NCBI RefSeq assembly: GCF_000519045.1
Contig: NZ_KI912532.1
Span: 3,215,867 to 3,279,866, forward strand
DNA length: 64,000 nucleotides
Direction of reading: 5' to 3'
DNA from: Dechloromonas agitata is5
GTDB lineage: Bacteria; Pseudomonadota; Gammaproteobacteria; Burkholderiales; Rhodocyclaceae
Below, piece by piece: positions 36,363-47,077 of the stretch. Made by a program: the position numbers and the translations under genes. Position 1 is the stretch's first letter; every line of letters starts with the position of its first letter. The notes below the pieces were generated by a model, which saw only the letters and a list, made by a program, of their open reading frames with translations, had not been told where the DNA came from and did no database searches.

Positions 36363-37745
36363 ATGATCAAGGTGTTCAATCATTGGTTCTCCGTGCGCAG
36401 TGTCGCCGGAGCGTTGCTGGACAGTTCCTTCCTCATCGTTGGCCTGGTTGTCGTCCTGATGTGGGTTGGCAGCGGCCTGCCGCTGCATTTGGGGCAGGTG
36501 ATCGCTTTTTCCTGCGTTTTCGCGGTCGTGATGCTGGGTATCAACCTCCTGCTCGGCTTTTACCAGCGCACGACGACCCGTCCCTACCGGAATGACCGGG
36601 CCCGTGTCGTTCTCTCCATCTACCTGGCCATTCCGGTCGCCTACCTGCTTTATGGCCTGCTGCCGATCGCGACGCTGAACCGCGAGTTGATCCAGCTTTC
36701 CGCCATGTCGGCGCTGTTCGGCACGCTGGTCAGCCGCATTGGTGCCACCCAGTCGTCAGCCACCAAGATTCTCCGACGCCGCATCCTGGTTTTCGGAACC
36801 GGTCCGCAGGCTGTAGCCGTCAAACATGCCCTGGAACGCTCCGACCCGTCGGCCGAGATCATCGGCTTCTACCCGGGTGCCAACGAAGATCAGCCGCAGG
36901 TTGCCTCGAACATGGTGCTCAGCCGGGCGCTGTCACTGACCGACACGGCCCGCAATCTGAAAACCGATGAAATCGTCGTCGCCGTCAGCGAACGGCGCGG
37001 CGGCTCGATGCCGCTGCGCGAGTTGCTGGACTGCAAGCTGCAAGGCATCAAGGTGGTCGACCTGGCCAGCCACTTCGAGCAGACCCTGGGTCAGATCCGG
37101 CTCGATTCCCTCTACGCTGGCTGGCTGATCTTTGGTGACGGCTTCCGGCAGGGCTCCCTCCGTAGCGGAGTCAAGCGACTGTTCGATATCGCTTGCGCCA
37201 GCATCCTGATCCTCCTCGCCTTCCCGGTCATGCTCATCGCCGCCGTGTTCATCGTGCTGGAAGACGGCTTTCCGCTGCTCTATCGCCAGGAGCGCGTCGG
37301 CCTCAACGGGCGGTTGTTCAACGTCATCAAGTTCCGCAGCATGCGGCGCGATGCCGAGAAGGATGGCAAGCCGGTCTGGGCGCGTGCCAAGGACAACCGG
37401 GTGACGCGGGTCGGGCAGATCATCCGCAAGCTGCGCATCGACGAACTGCCGCAATTGTTCAGCGTGCTCAAGGGCGACATGAGCCTGGTCGGGCCGCGCC
37501 CGGAACGTCCCTTCTTCGTCGATCAGCTGACCAAGGAGATTCCCTTCTATGCCGTGCGCCACAGCGTCAAACCGGGCGTCACCGGCTGGGCCCAGGTGCG
37601 CTACCACTACGGCGCAACGGTCGAGGATTCCGCCGAGAAGCTGCAATATGACCTTTACTACGTCAAGAACCACTCGCTCTTTCTCGATCTGGTAGTCCTG
37701 TTCGAGACCGTCGGCGTGGTCCTGACCGGCAAGGGCGCCCATTGA
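36363..37745 (+). CDS. XrtA/PEP-CTERM priming glycosyltransferase (polyprenyl glycosylphosphotransferase, TIGR03013 type)
   Basis: 460 residues from the ATG at 36363 (MIKVFNHWFSVRSVAGALLD), preceded by GGGAG; an in-frame ATG at 36315 is less likely. The N-terminal half has four to five membrane helices and a Rossmann-like domain (ILVFGTGPQAVAVKHAL). The C-terminal ~200 residues are a bacterial sugar transferase (PF02397 type): VKRLFDIACASILI, KFRSMRRDAEKDGKPVWA, KLRIDELPQLFSVLKGDMSLVGPRPERPFF. It transfers the first sugar-1-phosphate to undecaprenyl phosphate at the inner membrane, starting EPS synthesis. Confidence 0.94.
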   Translation: MIKVFNHWFSVRSVAGALLDSSFLIVGLVVVLMWVGSGLPLHLGQVIAFSCVFAVVMLGINLLLGFYQRTTTRPYRNDRARVVLSIYLAIPVAYLLYGLLPIATLNRELIQLSAMSALFGTLVSRIGATQSSATKILRRRILVFGTGPQAVAVKHALERSDPSAEIIGFYPGANEDQPQVASNMVLSRALSLTDTARNLKTDEIVVAVSERRGGSMPLRELLDCKLQGIKVVDLASHFEQTLGQIRLDSLYAGWLIFGDGFRQGSLRSGVKRLFDIACASILILLAFPVMLIAAVFIVLEDGFPLLYRQERVGLNGRLFNVIKFRSMRRDAEKDGKPVWARAKDNRVTRVGQIIRKLRIDELPQLFSVLKGDMSLVGPRPERPFFVDQLTKEIPFYAVRHSVKPGVTGWAQVRYHYGATVEDSAEKLQYDLYYVKNHSLFLDLVVLFETVGVVLTGKGAH

Positions 37746-37778
37746 CGCTTCCCGCTTTAACGTGAACGCCATCCGCTG

Positions 37779-39893
37779 ATGGATACCGCCGACACCCCGC
37801 TCGCTTTCTGGAGCTTTTCCCTGGCCGCTGCCGGCTATGTCGCCCTGGCCGCTTACCTGCTGACGGCGGGCGGCGACTGGCGACACAACGCACGGACCCG
37901 GCGCATCGGCTATGCCGCCGTCCTGTCGGCCATCTGGGCGCTTGCCTCGCTGCTTTCCGCCGAGGCCGGCCGGCCGCTCGCCGTGCTATCTGCCGCCCTG
38001 CTCGACACCTGCCGCTACGGAGCCTGGTACGCCTTCCTGATTTCGGTGCTCTCGCCCGGGCCGGCCGACTCCGGCGCGCGGCCACGCCTGCCCGCAATGC
38101 TGGTTCAGGCCTGCTGGCTGATGGTCGCGTTGGGCGTCGCGATTCAGGGGGCGCTGCTCACCGGTTGGCTGAAGCCGGAGGAATGGCTGCGCGCCCTGAT
38201 CCTGCACGGCCTGTCCTCGGCCGTACTCGGCCTCGTCCTCGTCGAACAGTTGTTCCGGACGGTTTCCGACGATTCGATCTGGAACATCAAGCCGCTCTGC
38301 CTGGCCCTGCTCTTCCAGTTCGGCTTCGACCTCTACCTGTTCTCCGATGCCATGATGTTCAGCCACATCGACCCCGATGCACTGGCCGTGCGCGGTTTCA
38401 TCCATGTCATCACCCTGCCGCTGTTGATGCTCTCTTCGGAGCGAAGCCGGGACTGGACATCGAAAATCCGCCTGTCGCAAAAGGTAGCCTTTCACTCCGT
38501 CACCCTGCTCTTTGCCGGGGCCTATCTGCTGTTTGTCGCCGGGGTGGGTTATTACGTGCGCTATTTCGGCGGCGACTGGGGACGCGCCTTCCAGTTGGCT
38601 CTCGTCTTCGCCGGCCTGCTGACGCTGGGCATCCTGCTGGTATCCGGCTCGATGCGGGCAAAGATCAAGGTGCTGGTCGGCAAGCATTTCTTCCATTACC
38701 GCTACGACTACCGCGAGGAATGGTTGCGCTTCACGCAGACGCTGACCACCCAGGATTCGCCGCAATCCATGGGCCAGCAAGTCATCCGCGGCCTGGCCAA
38801 CATGGTCGAGAGCCCGGCCGGCATGCTGTGCCTGCGTGAAGCCGGCCAGGACAACTACGTACAGACCGCACGTTGGAATCTGCCGGAATGCACTGCCAGC
38901 GAAGCACATGATTCGCCGTTCTGCCAGTTCCTGATTTCCAGCGGCTGGGTCATCAACATGGAGGAGTACCGCTGCTTCCCGGCCCGCTACAACGATCTGG
39001 AAATCCCGGGCTGGCTGTCGGAAGTCCCCAACGCCTGGCTGATCGTACCGCTGATGGTCGGCCACGACATGCAGGGCTTCGTGATCCTGGCCAGTGCCCG
39101 CACGCCGATCAGCGTGAACTGGGAAGTCAACGATCTGCTGCGCACGGCCGGCTGCCAGGCTGCCAGTTTCCTGGCCAAGATGCAGGCTACCGAGGCGCTG
39201 CTTGAAATACGCAAGTTCGACGCCTTCAACAAGATGTCGGCCTTCGTCGTCCATGACCTGAAGAACATCGTCACCCAGTTGTCGCTGATGCTGAAGAATG
39301 CCGAGCGGCATCGCGACAATCCGGAATTCCAGCAGGACATGCTGATGACCGTCGACCATGCCGTCGAGCGCATGCGCCAGCTGATGCTCCAACTGCGCGA
39401 AGGAGCGAAGCCACCCGGTGGCGTCTGCGGCGTCAGTCTCGACGACATCGCCCAGCGCATCCAGAAGGACAAGATGAAGCAGGGCCGGCCGATCGAAATC
39501 GATTGCCAGGAGCACCTCGTCGCCCGCGGCCACGATGAGCGCCTGGAGCGCGTCCTCGGTCATCTGGTACAAAACGCCCTGGACGCCTCGGCCCCCAGCG
39601 GCCGGGTCTGGCTGCACATCACCCGACAGAACGACCGGGCCCTCATCGAAGTTGGCGATACCGGCCACGGCATGTCCAAGGAATTCATCCGGGACCGCCT
39701 GTTCAAGCCCTTCCAGAGCACCAAGGAAGCCGGCATGGGAATCGGCGCCTACGAAAGCGCCCAGTACATCCGTGAACTGGGTGGCGAAATGCTCGTCGAT
39801 AGCGAACCCGGCCGCGGCACCCGTATTACCGTAGCCCTCCCTCTGTTCGTCATCCGAACCGAATCCGATCTCAGAGAAAGAATAAGCGCGTGA
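37779..39893 (+). CDS. prsK: PEP-CTERM system sensor histidine kinase PrsK
   Basis: 704 residues. The N-terminal ~300 residues contain about eight membrane helices (FWSFSLAAAGYVALAAYLL onward). A GAF-like domain spans about 320-470. The dimerisation/phosphoacceptor helix has His492 in FVVHDLKNIVTQL. The HATPase domain has VLGHLVQNALDAS (N box), DTGHGM (G1) and MGIGAYESAQYI (G2). Known as the sensor partner of PrsR in XrtA loci. Its signal is unknown; the multi-helix region suggests membrane-embedded sensing. The stop overlaps the prsR GTG start. Confidence 0.95.
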   Translation: MDTADTPLAFWSFSLAAAGYVALAAYLLTAGGDWRHNARTRRIGYAAVLSAIWALASLLSAEAGRPLAVLSAALLDTCRYGAWYAFLISVLSPGPADSGARPRLPAMLVQACWLMVALGVAIQGALLTGWLKPEEWLRALILHGLSSAVLGLVLVEQLFRTVSDDSIWNIKPLCLALLFQFGFDLYLFSDAMMFSHIDPDALAVRGFIHVITLPLLMLSSERSRDWTSKIRLSQKVAFHSVTLLFAGAYLLFVAGVGYYVRYFGGDWGRAFQLALVFAGLLTLGILLVSGSMRAKIKVLVGKHFFHYRYDYREEWLRFTQTLTTQDSPQSMGQQVIRGLANMVESPAGMLCLREAGQDNYVQTARWNLPECTASEAHDSPFCQFLISSGWVINMEEYRCFPARYNDLEIPGWLSEVPNAWLIVPLMVGHDMQGFVILASARTPISVNWEVNDLLRTAGCQAASFLAKMQATEALLEIRKFDAFNKMSAFVVHDLKNIVTQLSLMLKNAERHRDNPEFQQDMLMTVDHAVERMRQLMLQLREGAKPPGGVCGVSLDDIAQRIQKDKMKQGRPIEIDCQEHLVARGHDERLERVLGHLVQNALDASAPSGRVWLHITRQNDRALIEVGDTGHGMSKEFIRDRLFKPFQSTKEAGMGIGAYESAQYIRELGGEMLVDSEPGRGTRITVALPLFVIRTESDLRERISA

Positions 39894-41248
39894 CAACCGA
39901 ACGGCCCCGCCCCCTCCTCATCGTGGAGGACGACCTGGCGCTGCAGAAGCAGCTGCGCTGGTCGTTCGACCAATACGAAACGCTCACGGCAGCTGACCGC
40001 GAAAGCGCCCTGGCGCAGATTCACCGCCACAATCCGCCGGTCGTGACGATGGATCTCGGCCTGCCGCCCGATGCCGATTCGGTATCGGAAGGCTTCCGCC
40101 TGCTCGAGCAGATTCTCGCCGCCGCCCCCGATACCAAGGTCATCGTGCTCACCGGGCAGAACGACCACGCCAACGCACTGCGCGCCATCGCACTCGGCGC
40201 CTACGATTTCTTCGCCAAGCCCTTCGAGCCGGAATTGCTGGCCCTGACCATCGATCGGGCCTTCCGTCTCTACGATCTGCAGCAGGAGAACCGCCGCTTG
40301 CTCGCCAGCCAGCACCCTTCGGCGCTGGGCGGGCTTCTGACGCGGGACGCCGGCATGCAGCGGGTATGCCGGATGATCGAGAAGGTCGCCAGCAGCAATG
40401 CGACCGTCCTCCTGCTCGGCGAAAGCGGCACCGGCAAGGAACTCCTCGCCCGCGGCCTGCACGAAGCCTCGCCGCGCGCCCGCGAGCGCTTCGTCGCCAT
40501 CAACTGTGCGGCGATCCCGGAAAACCTGCTGGAAAGTGAACTCTTCGGCTACGAGAAAGGCGCCTTCACTGGCGCCGCCAAGACAACCCCCGGCAAGATC
40601 GAGACGGCCGACGGCGGCACCCTGATGCTCGATGAAATCGGCGACCTGCCCTTGCCGCTCCAGGCCAAGCTGCTGCGCTTCCTGCAAGAGCGTGTCGTCG
40701 AGCGCCTGGGCGGTCGGCAGGAAATCCCGGTCGATGTGCGGATCGTCTGCGCCACGCATCAGGATTTGAAGACGCAGATCAGCGACGGCCGTTTCCGCGA
40801 GGACCTGTATTACCGCCTGGCCGAAATCGTCGTTCCCATCCCGCCGCTGCGCGAGCGCACGGGCGACGCGGCACTGCTTGCTCATGCCTTCGTGCGCCGC
40901 TTCGCGGAAGAAGAGAAGCGCGGCAGCATGACCCTCGGTGAAGACGCGATCCGCGCCATCGAGGCGCATCGCTGGCCGGGCAATGTGCGAGAGCTGGAAA
41001 ACTGCATCAAGCGGGCCGTCATCATGGCCGATGGAACACGCATCACGCAGGAAGACATTGGCCTCTTCGGCGAGCCGGCCGAGGAGAACGGTTTCATCGA
41101 CCTGCGCAGGATTCGCGACGAAGCGGAGCGCCAGGCCGTCGTCACCGCCCTCGGCCGCACCAACGGCAATTTGCTGAGAGCCTCCGAGATGCTCGGCATC
41201 AGCCGCCCGACCCTGTACGACCTGATGCATCGGCTGGGCTTGAAATAA
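39890..41248 (+). CDS. prsR: PEP-CTERM system sigma-54-dependent response regulator PrsR
   Basis: 452 residues from a GTG at 39890 that overlaps the prsK stop. The receiver domain has phosphoacceptor Asp55 (TMDLGLPPD). The AAA+ domain has Walker A GESGTGK at 177-183 and the sigma-54 contact loop GAFTGA at 224-229. A Fis-type helix-turn-helix ends the protein (ASEMLGISRPTLYDLMHRL). It activates RpoN-dependent promoters when phosphorylated, classically those of PEP-CTERM and EPS genes. Two sigma-54-like sites are proposed in this window near 50.1 and 50.4 kb. Confidence 0.96.
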   Translation: MTTERPRPLLIVEDDLALQKQLRWSFDQYETLTAADRESALAQIHRHNPPVVTMDLGLPPDADSVSEGFRLLEQILAAAPDTKVIVLTGQNDHANALRAIALGAYDFFAKPFEPELLALTIDRAFRLYDLQQENRRLLASQHPSALGGLLTRDAGMQRVCRMIEKVASSNATVLLLGESGTGKELLARGLHEASPRARERFVAINCAAIPENLLESELFGYEKGAFTGAAKTTPGKIETADGGTLMLDEIGDLPLPLQAKLLRFLQERVVERLGGRQEIPVDVRIVCATHQDLKTQISDGRFREDLYYRLAEIVVPIPPLRERTGDAALLAHAFVRRFAEEEKRGSMTLGEDAIRAIEAHRWPGNVRELENCIKRAVIMADGTRITQEDIGLFGEPAEENGFIDLRRIRDEAERQAVVTALGRTNGNLLRASEMLGISRPTLYDLMHRLGLK

Positions 41249-41271
41249 CCTCCCCTGAAAAGAGAACCGTC

Positions 41272-44049
41272 ATGACTACGTTGCGCCCCCGCTTCACCAA
41301 GACCGTTTCCTGTCTGCTGGCCGCACTGCTCATCGCCGCCTGTGGTGGCGATTCGCCGGAAAAGCTGATTGCCTCCGGCAAGGAATATCTTGAAAAGAAG
41401 GACACCAAGGCTGCCGTCATCCAGCTCAAGAACGCCTTGCAGCAGAACCCCAACCTGGCTGAAGCGCGCTTCCTGCTGGGCTCGGCCCTGCTCGACAGCG
41501 GCGACATCCAGGGCGCGGAAGTCGAGCTGCGCAAGGCGCAGGCCCTGAACTACGCTGCTGATTCGGTCGTTCCATTGCTCGCCCGCAGCATGCTCAGCCT
41601 CAACCAGGCCCAGAAGCTGATCGACGAATTCGGCAAGACAAGCCTTGCCAGCGGCCCGGCGCAGTCCTCGCTGAAATCCTCGCTGAGTGCCGCCCATGCC
41701 ATCCTGGGCAACAACGAGCGCTCGAAGGAGCTGCTGGCCGAGGCACTGGTGGCCGACCCGGACAACATTCCGGCCCGCCTCGCCGACATTCGCAGCACCT
41801 TCGCCAGCCGCGACATGGCCGGTGCCCGCGGCAAACTGGATGCCTTCCTGGACAAATTCCCGACCAACCCGGAGGGGCTGCTGCTCAAGGGTGGACTGCT
41901 CGGCAGCGAAGGCGATACCACCGGCGCCCTTGCCCAGTTCCAGAAAGCGATCGACACCAATCCGACCTACGTTCCGGCCTATGCAGCAACGATCGGTTCC
42001 CTGCTCCAGGCGAAGAAACTCGACGAGGCCGCCACGCAACTCGAAGCGCTCAAGAAGGTTGCTCCGAAGAACCCGCGCACCTATTTCCTCGACGCCCAGC
42101 TCAATTACCAGCGCAAGGATTTCAAGACGGCCCGGGAATCCATCCAGCAACTGCTCCGCATCTCCCCGAATGACCCGCTCACCCTGCAACTGGCTGGGGC
42201 CATCGAATTCCAGATGCGCTCCTTCCTGCAGGCCGAGACCTATCTCTCCCGCGCCCTGCAATCGGCCCCCCGGCTGCCGCTCGCCCGCCGCATCCTAGCC
42301 AGCATCCAGCTGCGCAGCGGCCAGCCCGCCAAGGCGCTCGAAACGCTGCAACCGATGATGGACGTCATCGACAAGGATTCGAACCTGCTCACCCTGGCCG
42401 GCGAAGCCTATCTGCAAAGCGGCGAAGCGAAGAAGGCGGCAGAATTCTTTGCCAAGGCAAGCAAGCTCGACCCGGAGAGCGCCGGCAAGAAAACCTCGCT
42501 GGCCGTCGCCCACCTGGTGCAAGGCAATACTGACCACGCCTTCCAGGAACTGCAGGAAATCTCCGCCGAGGACAAGGGCATCTCGGCTGACCTCGCACTG
42601 ATCGCCGCCCACCTGCGCAACAACCAGCTCGACAAGGCCTTGAACGCCATCGACGTGTTGATCAGGAAGCAACCGGAGAACCCCGCCAGCTACAACCTCA
42701 AGGCGCAAGCCCAACTGGCCAAGAAGGATGTGCCGGCCGCCCGCCAGAGTCTGGAAAAGGCCCTGACCGTATCGCCCACTTTCTTCCCTGCGGCGGCCAA
42801 CCTGGCCCGCCTCGACATGGTCGAGAAGAAACCGGATGACGCCCGGAAGCGCTTCGAAGCCATCCTGGCGGCCGATGCCAAGAACACCCAGGCCCTCCTC
42901 GCCCTGGCCGAACTCAAGGCAGCGACCGGCGGCAGCGCCGACGAAGTGGCAACGCTGATCGGCAAGGCGGTGACGGCGGCGCCGACCGAATCGGCCCCGC
43001 GCCTCGCCCTGATCCAGCTCCACCTGAAGAACAAGGACAACAAGAAGGCACTGTCGGCCGCGAATGATGCGGTTGCCGCCCTGCCCGACAAGCCGGAAAT
43101 CGTCGAGGCACTGGGCAAGGTGCAGCGCCTGTCGGGCGACCTGAACCAGGCCAGCACAACCTTTGGCAAGCTGGCCACGCTGCAACCCGGCTCGCCGCTC
43201 CCCCTGATGCTGCTCGCCGAAACGCAACTGACCAGCAAGAACCGCGAGGAAGGCATCAAGAGCCTGAAGAAGGCCCTCGAAATCAAGCCCGACCTGCTCG
43301 AAGCGCAGGCTATCCTGGCCAACCTGGCGATGGAGAACAAGGACAACAAGGAAGCGCTGCGCATTGCCGGCACGATCCAGCAACAAAAGCCGAAGGAGGC
43401 TGCCGGCTACCTGCTGGAAGGCAACATCCACGCCACGCAGAAAGCCTGGCCGAACGCCATCGGCGCCTATCGCAACGGTCTGCGCCAGGCTTCCGCCTCG
43501 TCCGACCTCGCCATCAAGCTGCACGGCGCGCTGCTCGCAGCCGACAACGCGGCCGAAGCGGACAAGCACGCCGCCGGCTGGATCAAGGAACACCCGAAGG
43601 ATGTCGCCTTCCGCATGTATCTCGGCGACCTGGCCAGCGCGCGCAAGAACTTCGCCCAGGCAGCGGTCCATTACCAGGCCGCCCAGGCCCTGCAGCCCAA
43701 CAATGCGCTGATCCTGAACAATCTGGCCTGGTCGCTCGGCCAGACCAAGTCGCCCAAGGCGCTCGAGTATGCCGAGAAGGCGAATCAGCTCGCCCCGAAC
43801 CAGCCGGCTTTCATGGATACGCTGGCCATGTTGCTGGCCGACAAGGGACAGACCGACAAGGCGCTCGACCTGCTGCGTGCGGCACTCAAACTGGCTCCGC
43901 AAGCCTCCACAATCCAGCTGAATCTGGCTAAAGTGCTGGTCGCCGCGGGCCGCAAGGACGAGGCTCGCCGGGAACTCGAGGCACTCTCGCAGTTGGGAGA
44001 CAAGTTCAGCCAGCAGGCGGAAATCGGCCAACTGCTCAAATCGCTCTGA
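41272..44049 (+). CDS. prsT: PEP-CTERM system TPR-repeat lipoprotein PrsT
   Basis: 925 residues. Lipoprotein signal with lipobox LIAAC, making Cys24 the lipidation site. Almost the whole mature protein is tetratricopeptide repeats (for example DTKAAVIQLKNALQQNPNLAEARFLLG, ALEYAEKANQLAPNQPAFMDTLA), probably 20 or more units. GAAAAGAGAA precedes the ATG. It is presumed to be anchored to an envelope membrane and to scaffold EPS export or protein-EPS interaction. The order prsK-prsR-prsT is the standard arrangement. Confidence 0.95.
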   Translation: MTTLRPRFTKTVSCLLAALLIAACGGDSPEKLIASGKEYLEKKDTKAAVIQLKNALQQNPNLAEARFLLGSALLDSGDIQGAEVELRKAQALNYAADSVVPLLARSMLSLNQAQKLIDEFGKTSLASGPAQSSLKSSLSAAHAILGNNERSKELLAEALVADPDNIPARLADIRSTFASRDMAGARGKLDAFLDKFPTNPEGLLLKGGLLGSEGDTTGALAQFQKAIDTNPTYVPAYAATIGSLLQAKKLDEAATQLEALKKVAPKNPRTYFLDAQLNYQRKDFKTARESIQQLLRISPNDPLTLQLAGAIEFQMRSFLQAETYLSRALQSAPRLPLARRILASIQLRSGQPAKALETLQPMMDVIDKDSNLLTLAGEAYLQSGEAKKAAEFFAKASKLDPESAGKKTSLAVAHLVQGNTDHAFQELQEISAEDKGISADLALIAAHLRNNQLDKALNAIDVLIRKQPENPASYNLKAQAQLAKKDVPAARQSLEKALTVSPTFFPAAANLARLDMVEKKPDDARKRFEAILAADAKNTQALLALAELKAATGGSADEVATLIGKAVTAAPTESAPRLALIQLHLKNKDNKKALSAANDAVAALPDKPEIVEALGKVQRLSGDLNQASTTFGKLATLQPGSPLPLMLLAETQLTSKNREEGIKSLKKALEIKPDLLEAQAILANLAMENKDNKEALRIAGTIQQQKPKEAAGYLLEGNIHATQKAWPNAIGAYRNGLRQASASSDLAIKLHGALLAADNAAEADKHAAGWIKEHPKDVAFRMYLGDLASARKNFAQAAVHYQAAQALQPNNALILNNLAWSLGQTKSPKALEYAEKANQLAPNQPAFMDTLAMLLADKGQTDKALDLLRAALKLAPQASTIQLNLAKVLVAAGRKDEARRELEALSQLGDKFSQQAEIGQLLKSL

Positions 44050-44095
44050 TTCACCCCATTCAACCCATTCCTAAATCATCAAGGACTAGACAAAA

Positions 44096-45376
<1,281 letters not shown>

Positions 45377-45398
45377 AGGGTAGTTCGTCGAGGAGTTG

Positions 45399-46307
45399 AT
45401 GAGCATCGTTCCGACACTGCGGACGCACGGCCGGGCAGGCATGATCCTGCTGGCCTTGCTCGCCGCCCAGCCAGCCTGGGCGGACGATGCGGCTGGACAA
45501 CGGCAACGCGGTGCGGCCTTGCGCGAGGAAGCCAAGGGGCATGAGCATGGCAGCAACGGCTCGCCGCGCGCACCGGAAAAGGCCGTGGCCCTCTATTGCG
45601 AGGCGGCCCGCCTCGGCGATGTCGAAGCCCAGTACAACCTCGGCTGGATGTATGCAATGGGGCGCGGCATTGCCCGCGACGATGCACTCGCCGCCCACTT
45701 CTTCAGCCTGGCAGCCAGCCAGGGCGATCGCTTGGCCGAGCGCATGCTGCGCCAGGTGGGCGAACCGGCCGGGGCCCCGCCCGACTGCCTGCTCGCACCG
45801 CCCGACACCGACCACAACGGCCACGACATCGTCGCCCGAGCCTCCCCGGAACAACGCAAGGTGATGGAACTGGTGCAAAAGCTGGCCCCGCAGTACGGCG
45901 TCTATCCGCGCCTGGCCATGGCCATCATCCGGGCCGAATCCAATTACAATCCGCTCGCCGTTTCGACCAAAAACGCGCAGGGCCTGATGCAACTGATCCC
46001 GGAAACCGCCGAACGCTTCAATGTCAAGAAGCCCTTCGATCCGGAACAGAACATCCGTGGCGGCCTGGCCTACCTGCGCTGGCTACTCGCCTACTTCCAG
46101 GGCAACATCACCCTGGTGGCCGCTGCCTACAATGCCGGTGAGGGTGCAGTGAATCGCTATGTCGGCATCCCGCCTTATCCAGAGACGCGTGGCTACGTCC
46201 AGCGGATACGGGAGATTTTCAAGCGTGATGACCATCCCTTCGATGCCACGATCACGCCCCCCTCCCCCGAACTCTCGCGCATCGTCGCGGCAAGAAGAAT
46301 GATGTGA
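45399..46307 (+). CDS. Lytic transglycosylase with Sel1 repeat (SLT family 1)
   Basis: 302 residues. AGGAG precedes TTG (45396) and ATG (45399); ATG is taken. Signal peptide ends near PAWA (residue 28). A Sel1-type repeat (YCEAARLGDVEAQYNLGWMYAMGRG) precedes the SLT domain with catalytic Glu180 (IRAESNYNPLAVSTKNA), GLMQLIPETAERF and AAAYNAGEGAVNRY. It cleaves peptidoglycan in the periplasm, plausibly to make space for the export machinery. It overlaps the protease gene by 4 bp. Confidence 0.93.
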   Translation: MSIVPTLRTHGRAGMILLALLAAQPAWADDAAGQRQRGAALREEAKGHEHGSNGSPRAPEKAVALYCEAARLGDVEAQYNLGWMYAMGRGIARDDALAAHFFSLAASQGDRLAERMLRQVGEPAGAPPDCLLAPPDTDHNGHDIVARASPEQRKVMELVQKLAPQYGVYPRLAMAIIRAESNYNPLAVSTKNAQGLMQLIPETAERFNVKKPFDPEQNIRGGLAYLRWLLAYFQGNITLVAAAYNAGEGAVNRYVGIPPYPETRGYVQRIREIFKRDDHPFDATITPPSPELSRIVAARRMM

Positions 46308-47068
46308 CGGCACTTTCGGCGGCACTGCGGGTTGTCTTGTTCTGGCTGGCCGTCCTGCCGGGTTCCGCTTTCGCCGATCTTCCGGCGACCATCGAGCGGG
46401 TCAAGCCCTCCATCGTCGCCATCGGAACCTACAAGAAGACACAGAGCCCGCCCTTCGTCTTTCGCGGCACGGGTTTCGTGACGGGTGACGGCACGCAGGT
46501 GGTGACCAACGCCCATGTCCTGCCCGAACTGAGCATTCCGGATGCCCCGGAACTGGCCATCCTGATCCGGCCGTCGCAAGGCGGTGCCACGATACGACGG
46601 GCCCGGGTCGTCGCCCGGGTCGACGACCGGGATATCGCCTTGATCCGTCTCGAAGGCCCGCCGCTGCCGGCGCTCCAGATCGGGGATTCCGGAACCATCC
46701 GGGAGGGCCAGCCGATCGCCTTCACCGGCTTTCCGATTGGCGGTGCGCTGGGCTTCTCACCCGTCACCCACCGGGGCATCGTTGCTGCCATCACGCCCAT
46801 CGCGCTGCCCGGCGGCAACGCGAATCAGATCAACGAAAAGCTGATCAAACAGCTCAAGCGCGGCAGCTTCGAAATCTTCCAGCTCGATGCCACCGCCTAC
46901 CCGGGGAATAGCGGCAGCCCGGTCTACGATGCCGAAACCGGCCTCGTCATCGGCGTCATCAACATGGTGTTCGTCAAGGGCAGCAAGGAGGCAGCCCTGT
47001 CTGCCCCGTCGGGGATTACCTACGCCATCCCGGCCGTTTATGTGAAGCAGTTGCTGAACGAGAACTGA
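46304..47068 (+). CDS. Exported trypsin-like serine protease (S1C/DegP-like, no PDZ)
   Basis: 254 residues from a GTG overlapping the previous stop. A signal peptide (VLFWLAVLPGSAFA) is followed by a chymotrypsin fold with the complete triad: His71 in VVTNAHVLPE, Asp110 in DDRDIALIRL and Ser203 in AYPGNSGSPVYD. It stops right after the protease domain with no PDZ domain, unlike DegP/DegS. A periplasmic role in quality control or processing of EPS-linked proteins is inferred from its operon with the transglycosylase. Confidence 0.92.
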   Translation: MTALSAALRVVLFWLAVLPGSAFADLPATIERVKPSIVAIGTYKKTQSPPFVFRGTGFVTGDGTQVVTNAHVLPELSIPDAPELAILIRPSQGGATIRRARVVARVDDRDIALIRLEGPPLPALQIGDSGTIREGQPIAFTGFPIGGALGFSPVTHRGIVAAITPIALPGGNANQINEKLIKQLKRGSFEIFQLDATAYPGNSGSPVYDAETGLVIGVINMVFVKGSKEAALSAPSGITYAIPAVYVKQLLNEN

Positions 47069-47077
47069 GCGGGCCGC

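Noticed and set aside
37986-39896. 636-codon open frame on the - strand
   Set aside because: Antisense shadow of prsK, which has all histidine-kinase motifs.
42295-44031. 578-codon open frame on the - strand
   Set aside because: Antisense shadow of prsT, whose TPR repeats are unmistakable.
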